This document shows, one piece after another, positions 35,201-42,109 of a DNA stretch of 64,000 nt (its first letter is position 1; each line of letters begins with the position of its first letter). The stretch is from CALDTK01 sp965213735. GTDB taxonomy: Bacteria > Bacteroidota > Bacteroidia > Chitinophagales > Saprospiraceae. The notes beneath the pieces were generated by a model. It was not told where the DNA came from. It saw nothing but the letters and a program-made list of their open reading frames with translations, and searched no databases. The translations under genes and the position numbers were made by a program. The stretch is taken from assembly GCA_965213735.1 (NCBI GenBank), contig CBDCAB010000006.1, forward strand, positions 2,046,001-2,110,000. Direction: 5' to 3'.

Positions 35201-36383
35201 CAATAACCTCCTTTGGACCTCGAAAATAATCTATTCCAATAAGTGGAACATCGGAACCATACGTGTTTACACCACTGCAGGTGGCGCCTGCAGAACCGTC
35301 TATAGGATCAGTATTGTAGTAGTATGCTAGGGAGCGAGTTGTATCACAACCAATGTAGTCATCCTCAGAACAGCCCAAGTCGCCATCGATCCAGATACCG
35401 AAGTAGGTATCCGTAAGAAGATCCCTACCTCGATTTACCAGCTTGTACCGCTGGAAGGTCATGTTGTTAAGCGCATCATTTGTGGAGTAAGCAAAGGCTT
35501 GTACCTGTACCTCCATTTGCAGCGGTTCACTACCTACTGACTGTTCGTGGACATTCCCATTATCATTGTAGACCCAAAAGATCATTTGGTCTGGGAATTG
35601 AGGAGCGTCTCGGAAATCTTCAATTGGATTGTAGAAGTCGGTGCAACCTTCAATTTCAATAATCGGATAGTCACCCTGCAGTGGATCATATATGTTATCG
35701 ATGTTGCAGTTGCCATCATCATCACAGTACTCGTAGAAGCCTGCAAGCCCTTGATCTGTGGTTTGAGGCTCGAATTGGTGTACATCGAAGAAGTAAGGAT
35801 TAGCACGTCCGGGCCAACCCTTGACCCCCTCTGGGATCATATCGGCGGTGTAGGTAATCTCTCCTCGTAGAGAGGCTGCAAAGAGCCGCTGATGCTCGCG
35901 TACTTCCGAAGCATTGACAACAAAGAATTTGTCCCAATTGGAGCAAGAGGACGAACTGATCTCTCCGCTGTCCTCATCTAGTGGTCCGGGCCAGTAGTCA
36001 AAGCTTCCGTTGCCACGACCGTATTGCTGAGCCGCTAGTTTAAGGTTGTCAGCATTATCATAGCCGCCTAGCCATACGGCAGCCGCAAAAATTGAAGAAA
36101 CTTCTAATTCACCCGGAGGTGGCTTTGGCACAATGTATCGACCCATGCTGCCATCCCACCACACATCACCACCTGTCTGAAGGCGTGCACGAACGTTGTT
36201 GACATCTTGATCAATGTCTGTGCGACCCGGAGCACAATCGGTGCGAGCACTGACCCTCACACCAGTAGTACCAGTATTAATCGGCGTGCCCCTCATGTCG
36301 GGGGGCATGGCCGCAAAGGCGGAGTGGCTACAAAGTATGGCTACAAGCGCGAGAGCGGATGAAGCAAAGCGATAAATTCTCAT
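32205..36383 (-). CDS. Giant secreted surface protein with T9SS-like C-terminal domain
   Basis: 1392 residues, signal peptide ending near SAFA, then MPPDMRGTP. The middle is beta-rich, with many acidic residues and a calcium-binding-like stretch DADGDGMPDPDGDGMGMG near residue 1055. The C-terminus (VVPNPYYGYSEYEINEF, then ITNLPARADVTIYTLDGKFIRQY, WDMKNQEGIPVASGVYLIHV) has the layout of a secretion-system sorting or FlgD-like fold, though it lacks the classical final KKLVV-type motif. Six-cysteine-rich N-terminal half suggests extracellular stability. No enzyme motif is recognised. It is followed by a PorV-like gene and preceded by a TonB receptor, all in one direction, suggesting a dedicated export/attachment set. 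Confidence 0.78.
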   Translation of the reverse strand: MRIYRFASSALALVAILCSHSAFAAMPPDMRGTPINTGTTGVRVSARTDCAPGRTDIDQDVNNVRARLQTGGDVWWDGSMGRYIVPKPPPGELEVSSIFAAAVWLGGYDNADNLKLAAQQYGRGNGSFDYWPGPLDEDSGEISSSSCSNWDKFFVVNASEVREHQRLFAASLRGEITYTADMIPEGVKGWPGRANPYFFDVHQFEPQTTDQGLAGFYEYCDDDGNCNIDNIYDPLQGDYPIIEIEGCTDFYNPIEDFRDAPQFPDQMIFWVYNDNGNVHEQSVGSEPLQMEVQVQAFAYSTNDALNNMTFQRYKLVNRGRDLLTDTYFGIWIDGDLGCSEDDYIGCDTTRSLAYYYNTDPIDGSAGATCSGVNTYGSDVPLIGIDYFRGPKEVIELPDTTIERELGMSSFTYFIRPDLAPLASMSDPRMPGEYYALLTGSWKDGTAYTAEGTGYQTNGFETKFVFPSPPRASGPDVWSMCSENLGESDRRTIQASGPFKLNPGDVNELIIGVPWIADEETYPCPLLDRLLAADDLAQNLFDACFDITDGPDAPDVDIIELDRKLTLVLTNDEEASNNAFLSYEELDLLAPDGVSDSLYRFEGYKVYQLRNESVSIAALDDPTQARLIAQSDLDNGVMELYNWNTIVNPLDPSRPVFEPEAQVEASNFDEGIQTVIRITTDQFASGQDTRLINHKPYYFTVVSYAFNSYEDFDPITVTGQPRPYLEGRNNIMTYVGVPRPITDVVLPGDNIGAQVTRLDGVGTSNFFLDLAEGERERLFENSDFMPVYQRGMAPVVARTYNPFESRNGLYRIEFMDETMGNDTLSEDGTWTMYNQDGDVVIEGQSFTFINEQVIGELGVSVTLGQVDEPGSRESPSNGCIGYELEVLEEGSNWFGAVPNRYSQLITGDDDTLSFSVVGESFNFVQNLLADQTGPTGDENDAAVFDKDPEAGLTTCFDDQWYPFGLIAFENPNAQLGLISPGYQRGATRTQDTAYLRRLNNVDIVFTDDKSLWSRCVVVETVTPDFTVVAGLESEGGAQQFDLRQAPSVSKEDADGDGMPDPDGDGMGMGWFPGYAIDVETGQRLNIFFGENSAIHYSDDPFSPYNLEYARGSDNELELTGRDMIFNPTQDIVRLGPGIRNFFLYQAIAGGHHYIYVTREPYDGCEEIRTQLEIGRPPNVRDALKNITYSTIPIPTQPLKSYADGLIPTDIVTKLRVQNEFAVAEEYDENERYGEAPTGVNQGYPAYELEFRGVEAQAVPLEKGDSILSFVNVVPNPYYGYSEYEINEFSNLIRITNLPARADVTIYTLDGKFIRQYRRAETDPGVDVNPDDLRVNNRAIRSRQIYPDLDWDMKNQEGIPVASGVYLIHVNAFELGETTVKAFIIQRAFDPAGL

Positions 36384-36431
36384 GTTGACTGATTTATCGG
36401 AAAGTTCTGAGAGAGAACAACCAAAGGTTGA

Positions 36432-39400
36432 TTAGAAGCTGAAGCTCGCGCCCATGAACAAGCGACGCGGTAAGCTGAAGAAGTTAGGGTTGAGCACACG
36501 CCACTGGTAGGAGCGGACAAATGCTTCGGAGTTGAGTTGATTTTCAACGAGGGTGCTACCTGTGGGTGATACCAAGAAGCCATCATCAGTGGGACTACCT
36601 GTTGCAGGATAGACATCAATGATATTACGACGGTCGAGCAAATTGCTTACACGTAAGTACACATTCATGTCAACGCCACGACCGTTTTCGTTGAAGAAGG
36701 CGAAGTTCTTGTCGACCCGCAGGTTGAGTGCGATGTTCCAAGGAAGTCGAGCTCCGTTAATGTCGCCTTCATTTCCGCGTCCACTGAGCCGTGTAGCAAA
36801 CTGCTGACGTGTGTAGGGGCGGCCACTGACGGTTGAACCAAAGAGGTTGACACCGAAGTTTTCCAGTGGATGTGTTCCAAGGATTTCGGGACCTTCATTG
36901 TTGCCATAGCGGTAGTCGATCGTACCACTGATGCGGTGACGCTCGTCAAAATTGAGTGGGTAAAGCGTGCGCAGGTTACCCCGATTGAGGCTAGCTGCCG
37001 ACTGAGAGTTTGCATCCGAGCCCGTACCGTCAGCAAACTGCAGACCATAGTTAAGACGCACGCTCACAGGTCCAGTCCGGCGTAAGTCATACGACAAGTT
37101 GAGACCTTTCACCGTACCAAAGTCTTGGTTGTCGTAGGTGGTATAGCGGTTGGCACTTCCCTGGGCGAAGAGGTAGGTGCGACGCTGAATCATATCACGC
37201 ATTTCTCGCACAAAGAAGCTGAGCTTGAGTGCCGAGCTGGCACTGATCCGCTGCTGGAATCCAGCTTCGTAATCAACCGTGCGGGTGGGCTTCAAATTGG
37301 GATTGTTAGCCACAAAGCCAGCGCGTGAAATATTTTCAAACCAGTAGAAGTAGTCGAGCGCAGTCGCTACAGTATTGCTTGGTGGACGCTGCACGAGCAC
37401 GTCGTAGTGCGCAAAAAAGTTGGCATCATCCGAAATAGGGAAGCTAAAGGCAAGGCGTGGCATGAAGTTGATCTGTGCTTCATAGTCTTCAAAGCTTGCG
37501 TCAACATCAAAATCAGAGGACCGTATGTAGTTCTGACCACGGAGGATATCTGTGTCTTCAGGATCTGCTGCGCCAGGATTAGCATTGTCATCAACAAAGG
37601 CAGCATTTTGGGTGCCTGTAAAGATCTCGTTAGGCTGATTGACTTGACGGCCATTAGCTGTAAACCAAGTATCATCAACACGAAAAGCTTTAACGTCCGT
37701 GCCACCAGAAGTCTCGGTATAGACCTTAGCGTCACCTGGAATATTGGCTGGCAGAACAAAATCTGGATTAAAGTCGAATTGATCAACAGTTTGAATGTCG
37801 TACAACTCGTAAGGATCTTTCAGCACCTTAGTGTTAGCGTCATAGTAGTCAACACGCACGCCAGCACGGAGGATGATGTTTTTAAAATTGAACTTATCCT
37901 GTAAGTATCCAGCAAAGTAGATTGGCTGAATAGGAGCTACTGGAAAGGTACGCTGCCCATCATCATTTCTCTGCGTGAAGAAATCTTCCCAAGCAAAATT
38001 GCTGCTTACCTCCTGTCCGGTGTAATCGTAGCCGTAGTAAAGCAAGTTCTGGTTGGAAGTTGCTTCCGCTGCGGAGAACATGCCAATATCGAGGTCTTCA
38101 GGCCGAAGACCTTCGATATTTATATAATCGACTTGTCCTTCAGGACGATCTTCTCGGACTGCGTTGAAGAAGCGACTATCAGAGTTGAGACTTACTGGAT
38201 TAAAGAAGCGACCATATTGTTCAACTGTTACCGTCTCGTTGACTCCCAGTTCTTCATTAAAGACGACTGTATCAAACGTAGCAATTGGTGCCGACGCGGT
38301 ATCAATGCCCTGAAGTGGTGCATTGGCCAGCTGACGCGCAGTGATCCACAAAGAACGAGGCAGCAATACATAGCGTCGATTGATGCGCTGCTCATACAAA
38401 AGTCCAAGCTGCACGTTATGTGTTCCTAACCTACCTCGACCTGGACGCAAATCAAACTGTGTCTGAAGATTGAACGTGATCAGATCATTCTGTTCCTTTT
38501 CGTAGCGGTTATAGATCTCCCCAATGTTCGTGTGAAGGGAGTAAGTGCCCTCACTTATAATATTGGAGACTTGACCGTTTCGGGCTATATAATCTTCAAT
38601 GTCTAAGCCTTCAACATTTTCACGACCGAGCTTATTGTAGTTGGCAAGGGTTGGGTTCTCATTGCCAGGGATGAAGTTGGTGAAGATGGGACTGTATCCC
38701 GTATGGGTAATTCTCGTCTCAATAACACTATCATTGACAATGAGCTCCGAGGCATACTGCGGGGTATCCTCAAACTCGAATTGGCCGATGTACCCATAGT
38801 CGAAGAAGCGATCTTCATGGCGTTGATCCTGTTGCAACTGCTCAGTACGCTGGTAGCCCACTTGCAGACTATACAAGGCATTGCTAATGAGCGAACTCGT
38901 ATCGGCAGCTCCACCCTGGGCACCTAGTCGGTGACGGAAGCGAAGATTACCACGCGTTGTGGTATTTAAATCATATGGGTTGTTGTGCGCATTTAGCAAC
39001 CTCCAGTTATCTTGGGTGACTGATCCACCTCCCGGGGTAAACTGATTACTACGGTCTGCATAATTGCCGGTAAAGGTGAGGTCAATAGCGTCAGTGAGAC
39101 GAGCGTCTAATTTACCGGTAATGTCGATGCGTTCGAATTCCTCAAACGGCCGCGCCTCTAGCACTTCCACGTCTTCACCTTCGAGAAATGCAGCACTCGG
39201 TACAATAGACTCACCAACTCGTTGAATTGGATTAGCCTGCAGCTCGTTCTTGGTGCCCTCAGTAATGCGGAAAATGTCTGTCGCTGGTGGATCATCATCC
39301 TCTTGGTAGGTGTAGCGCCCGCTGAAGCGATAGCCAAGCACCGTCTGCTGCGAGCCATCGGTGAGGGCACGCTTGAAGATGGGACCCGAGAGGCTCAGTC

Positions 39401-40142
39401 CTACCAGGTTGTTGTTGTAAGGATCAAGGAACTTCGAAGTCTCTGCCTCGACATAGCCACGGAATGCACTTGAAGGGCCTTTAGTCGTGATGTTAATCAA
39501 TCCACCAGAGAGGTCACCATACTTTGCCTCCACACCTCCAGTTACCACCTGAATCTGCTCAATTTCTGTCTCAGGTGGAAGGCCACCCCCTGTGACGCGA
39601 ATACCGTCAATCACATATTGAGTGCCGTCTGTACGACCGCCACGGATACTTACCGCCTCGCCCTCATCAGAAGAAGTAGCTCCGGCGCCGAGTGAGGCGA
39701 TAGCATTGATGTTGCGCGTGCCGAGTTGCTTCACGTCATCGGAGGTGAGCGTGGTACCCTGGGTGGTCTCGTCCACTTTCATGGGATCTACTTTATAGGC
39801 AACGACGACGACATCGTCGAGCATCACGCCCGCATCCTCGAACTTCATGTCGAGCTTATTCACCTCACCGCCGAGCACCCGAAAATCGGTGATGCGGCGG
39901 TTGGTGTAGCCTACATAGGAAAATTCAATATTGTACGTGCCAGGGTCTACCTGCACTTCGTAACGGCCGTCATAGTCGCTAGCTGCTCCAGTCACATAGC
40001 TGTCGCCGTTGTAGACTTTGACGTTGCCACCGATTACAGGTTCGCCCTCCTCATCGAGGATTGTTCCGACAATAGATTGTTGTGCTGCCAGGGTGAGGCA
40101 GCCAAATAGCACAAGAAGGCTAGCGAGTAAAGTACGAGTCAT
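36432..40142 (-). CDS. TonB-dependent receptor with CarboxypepD-like N-terminal domain
   Basis: About 1236 residues. The ATG at 40142 gives the signal peptide MTRTLLASLLVLFGCLTLAAQ; an upstream GTG/ATG extension to 40211 is unlikely. Then a CarboxypepD_reg-like domain (SIVGTILDEEGEPVIGGNVKV..FSYVGYTNRRI), a plug domain (GGRTDGTQYVIDGIRV, IQVVTGGVEAKYGDLSGGLINI) and a large barrel ending SLPRRLFMGASFSF. It imports or recognises an unknown ligand at the outer membrane using TonB energy. No SusD partner lies next to it. Its 237-base upstream region carries a cluster of GGTGCA sites. Confidence 0.9.
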   Translation of the reverse strand: MTRTLLASLLVLFGCLTLAAQQSIVGTILDEEGEPVIGGNVKVYNGDSYVTGAASDYDGRYEVQVDPGTYNIEFSYVGYTNRRITDFRVLGGEVNKLDMKFEDAGVMLDDVVVVAYKVDPMKVDETTQGTTLTSDDVKQLGTRNINAIASLGAGATSSDEGEAVSIRGGRTDGTQYVIDGIRVTGGGLPPETEIEQIQVVTGGVEAKYGDLSGGLINITTKGPSSAFRGYVEAETSKFLDPYNNNLVGLSLSGPIFKRALTDGSQQTVLGYRFSGRYTYQEDDDPPATDIFRITEGTKNELQANPIQRVGESIVPSAAFLEGEDVEVLEARPFEEFERIDITGKLDARLTDAIDLTFTGNYADRSNQFTPGGGSVTQDNWRLLNAHNNPYDLNTTTRGNLRFRHRLGAQGGAADTSSLISNALYSLQVGYQRTEQLQQDQRHEDRFFDYGYIGQFEFEDTPQYASELIVNDSVIETRITHTGYSPIFTNFIPGNENPTLANYNKLGRENVEGLDIEDYIARNGQVSNIISEGTYSLHTNIGEIYNRYEKEQNDLITFNLQTQFDLRPGRGRLGTHNVQLGLLYEQRINRRYVLLPRSLWITARQLANAPLQGIDTASAPIATFDTVVFNEELGVNETVTVEQYGRFFNPVSLNSDSRFFNAVREDRPEGQVDYINIEGLRPEDLDIGMFSAAEATSNQNLLYYGYDYTGQEVSSNFAWEDFFTQRNDDGQRTFPVAPIQPIYFAGYLQDKFNFKNIILRAGVRVDYYDANTKVLKDPYELYDIQTVDQFDFNPDFVLPANIPGDAKVYTETSGGTDVKAFRVDDTWFTANGRQVNQPNEIFTGTQNAAFVDDNANPGAADPEDTDILRGQNYIRSSDFDVDASFEDYEAQINFMPRLAFSFPISDDANFFAHYDVLVQRPPSNTVATALDYFYWFENISRAGFVANNPNLKPTRTVDYEAGFQQRISASSALKLSFFVREMRDMIQRRTYLFAQGSANRYTTYDNQDFGTVKGLNLSYDLRRTGPVSVRLNYGLQFADGTGSDANSQSAASLNRGNLRTLYPLNFDERHRISGTIDYRYGNNEGPEILGTHPLENFGVNLFGSTVSGRPYTRQQFATRLSGRGNEGDINGARLPWNIALNLRVDKNFAFFNENGRGVDMNVYLRVSNLLDRRNIIDVYPATGSPTDDGFLVSPTGSTLVENQLNSEAFVRSYQWRVLNPNFFSLPRRLFMGASFSF

Positions 40143-40240
40143 ACGTAGTCGATATCCTGGCTGCGGTGAGAGTAGGTGTTGTAAGTGCGTCTCCAACGTT
40201 TCTCGATGCATGCAGCGCTACAGCGAGAAAAAGGGTCATG

Positions 40241-40375
40241 TGCACCACTGGATGCACCTGTGGGTGCAATGATAACTAAACATCACCGTGTTGTGAGACG
40301 TGAGTGCATTTGTTTGCCAACGACACGACACTCTAAAGGTGCATGGTTGACGCCCAGCGGACCTTTTCGGGTGCA
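40241..40375 (-). promoter_or_regulatory. Cluster of GGTGCA/TGCACC sites upstream of the TonB receptor
   Basis: TGCACC at 40241 and 40253 and GGTGCA at 40263, 40338 and 40370; the middle pair forms a 6-bp hairpin (TGCACC TGTG GGTGCA). Five copies in 135 bases suggest an operator array or a structured leader. No TAnnTTTG box was found. Confidence 0.4.
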
Positions 40376-40379
40376 GCGG

Positions 40380-41324
40380 CTAGAGTTTCGCCACCCGTTC
40401 AAGGACAATCTGCGCCAACGCACGCTTGCTTTCCACCGTCCACCCGGCTACATGTGGACTTAAAATGACATTATCGAGCGCTGTAAGTCGACCCATGATT
40501 GCCTCCTCCTCTCGACTAAATGTGTCGGGTTTTTCATTCGGAAACACATCCAGGCATGCGCCACCCAAATGCCCCGTTTCCAAGGCTTGGACCAGTGCTT
40601 CTAAGTCAATGGCACGGCCACGAGAGGTGTTGATGACCACCGCTCCGACTCGTAGAGATTCGAGTTCAGCCCGACCGAGATAGCCAATGGTTTCGGGCGT
40701 GAGGGGCAAATGGAGGCTGATGATATCGCTTTCGCGCAAAACTTGCTGTGCCGTTTCAGCTGGCTCTACCCAAGGCGTTTGCACCGTAAACGCAGGGCGA
40801 TATTTATCATAAGCAAGGATACGATTTTCGAAGCCGCGTAGTGTTTTGGCGAAAGCTGGACCCGTGTGGCCATAGCCGATAATACCCACAGTGCGGTATT
40901 TCAGCTCCCAGCCTCGAGCCGCCTCCCTGTCCCAGCTGTTCGAGCGCACCTGACGATCACCACGACACAGCTTAGTAGCTAAGGCAAGCAGCATCGCGAG
41001 CGCGTGCTCACCAACAGCGGGAGCATTGCCTTCAGGACTCGCGAGAATGGCGACACCACGTGTTTTGGCGTAAGCTGAATCGACAATCTCTAACCCAGAC
41101 CCCAATCGACCTACCCACCTCAGTTGATCGGCGGCATCGAGCAGCTCCCGGTCGACCAAAATCTTGGAGTTAATGATGAGCCCTGTATACTGGCTGATAC
41201 GAGCCCGAACTTCATTCAGGGAGATGTGCGGCTCGTAATCGAGCGTATAGCCTAAAGCTCGGAGGCCTTTCGGCAAAACCTCATGCACATCATCGGTTAT
41301 AAGTACGCAACCTATATGCTTCAT
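40380..41324 (-). CDS. D-isomer-specific 2-hydroxyacid dehydrogenase (SerA-like)
   Basis: 314 residues. The nucleotide-binding loop reads VGIIGYGHTG, followed by the catalytic arginine in INTSRGRAIDLEAL, the glutamate region DVFPNEKP and the catalytic histidine in SPHVAGWT. It resembles phosphoglycerate dehydrogenase without an ACT domain; the exact substrate cannot be read. Two copies of the dispersed motif lie within it (AFAKT, AYAKT) 219 bases apart. It is divergent from a lipoprotein gene. Confidence 0.9.
   Translation of the reverse strand: MKHIGCVLITDDVHEVLPKGLRALGYTLDYEPHISLNEVRARISQYTGLIINSKILVDRELLDAADQLRWVGRLGSGLEIVDSAYAKTRGVAILASPEGNAPAVGEHALAMLLALATKLCRGDRQVRSNSWDREAARGWELKYRTVGIIGYGHTGPAFAKTLRGFENRILAYDKYRPAFTVQTPWVEPAETAQQVLRESDIISLHLPLTPETIGYLGRAELESLRVGAVVINTSRGRAIDLEALVQALETGHLGGACLDVFPNEKPDTFSREEEAIMGRLTALDNVILSPHVAGWTVESKRALAQIVLERVAKL
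40843..40858 (+). repeat. Dispersed motif copy (16 of 17)
   Basis: GTTTTGGCGAAAGCTG, antisense to the dehydrogenase gene, read there as PAFAKT. Confidence 0.75.
41062..41078 (+). repeat. Dispersed motif copy (16 of 17)
   Basis: GTTTTGGCGTAAGCTGA; one internal mismatch; read as AYAKT in the same gene as the copy at 40843. Confidence 0.7.
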
Positions 41325-41347
41325 GGGTGCAAGGTGGCGAGAGAGGC

Positions 41348-41355
41348 TAGCTTTG
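41348..41355 (+). promoter_or_regulatory. TAGCTTTG -7 box adjacent to a start codon
   Basis: Exact TAnnTTTG match ending 5 bases before the ATG of the lipoprotein gene, so a transcript from it would be nearly leaderless. No TTG -33 element is seen at 17-23 bases. Could be chance. Confidence 0.3.
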
Positions 41356-41360
41356 CCGGG

Positions 41361-42050
41361 ATGAAACGGAGTATCATTTTACTGACACTGGGCACGCTGA
41401 TTTGCTTCGGCTGCCAAACAGAACCTGCCTCGACGCGCTATGTGGCAGCTGACCTTTACTACCGCTACCAAGCCATTGAAAAAACCTATACCGCCGAGGC
41501 TAAACTCAGCTTGCGTGACAGTACCACCGGTCTTGACAGCGCCTATCTCGTGGAGACGGGCATAGCTTTTATGGGGAGCAACCTGCCTTCCGATCTCCGC
41601 AACGAGAAGTGGGTGCGCTACCGCACCGAACTGTCTAGTACCCAGCCTGGAGATGTGCGCTTTACCTTTCCCAATGCTGAAGGTGAGCAGGTGAGCATAC
41701 CTGGAACATTACGACCTTTCGATTCGCTAATAATGGGGCCGAGTCCGACTCACAACTTCGGCTTTACGGTGTACAGCACCGACAAAAACGATATGCTAGG
41801 CGAAAACGAAACGCTGTCGGTGCTTTTCGAGCCCGATGATAGCGACGCAAGGCTCGGCACCTTACTCGGCCCAACCACTCAGGGAGGCGAGTTCAGGTTT
41901 GCGCGCGAAACCGTTGCTGATTGGCCACTCAGCACAGGCACGCTAACTTTTATTCGCAGACGTACTACGCCAATCGATGAGCAGGGAGTGAAAGGCCAAC
42001 TCACCGAGGAGGTGTACTCCAAAGCTATTCGCGATGCCATGGTGAATTAG
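41361..42050 (+). CDS. Hypothetical lipoprotein
   Basis: About 229 residues. The ATG at 41361 gives a lipoprotein signal (SIILLTLGTLICFGC, Cys18). The body is beta-rich with acidic patches (AADLYYRYQAIEKTYTAEAKLSL, TDKNDMLGENETLSV) and no recognised domain. It is likely periplasmic. It lies 59 bases before carB on the same strand, with a possible promoter between, so it may be separate. Earlier in-frame starts overlap the divergent gene and are rejected. Confidence 0.7.
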   Translation: MKRSIILLTLGTLICFGCQTEPASTRYVAADLYYRYQAIEKTYTAEAKLSLRDSTTGLDSAYLVETGIAFMGSNLPSDLRNEKWVRYRTELSSTQPGDVRFTFPNAEGEQVSIPGTLRPFDSLIMGPSPTHNFGFTVYSTDKNDMLGENETLSVLFEPDDSDARLGTLLGPTTQGGEFRFARETVADWPLSTGTLTFIRRRTTPIDEQGVKGQLTEEVYSKAIRDAMVN

Positions 42051-42081
42051 CAGGTGGGCAAAATTCCGGCGCAGCTTGACC

Positions 42082-42089
42082 TACATTCG
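42082..42089 (+). promoter_or_regulatory. Candidate -7 box upstream of carB
   Basis: TACATTCG followed by CGCC, one mismatch from TAnnTTTG and similar in context to the atpD and PPIase boxes; 20 bases upstream of the carB ATG. No clear -33 element. Confidence 0.35.
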
Positions 42090-42109
42090 CGCCGATTTGC
42101 CCCGATGCT

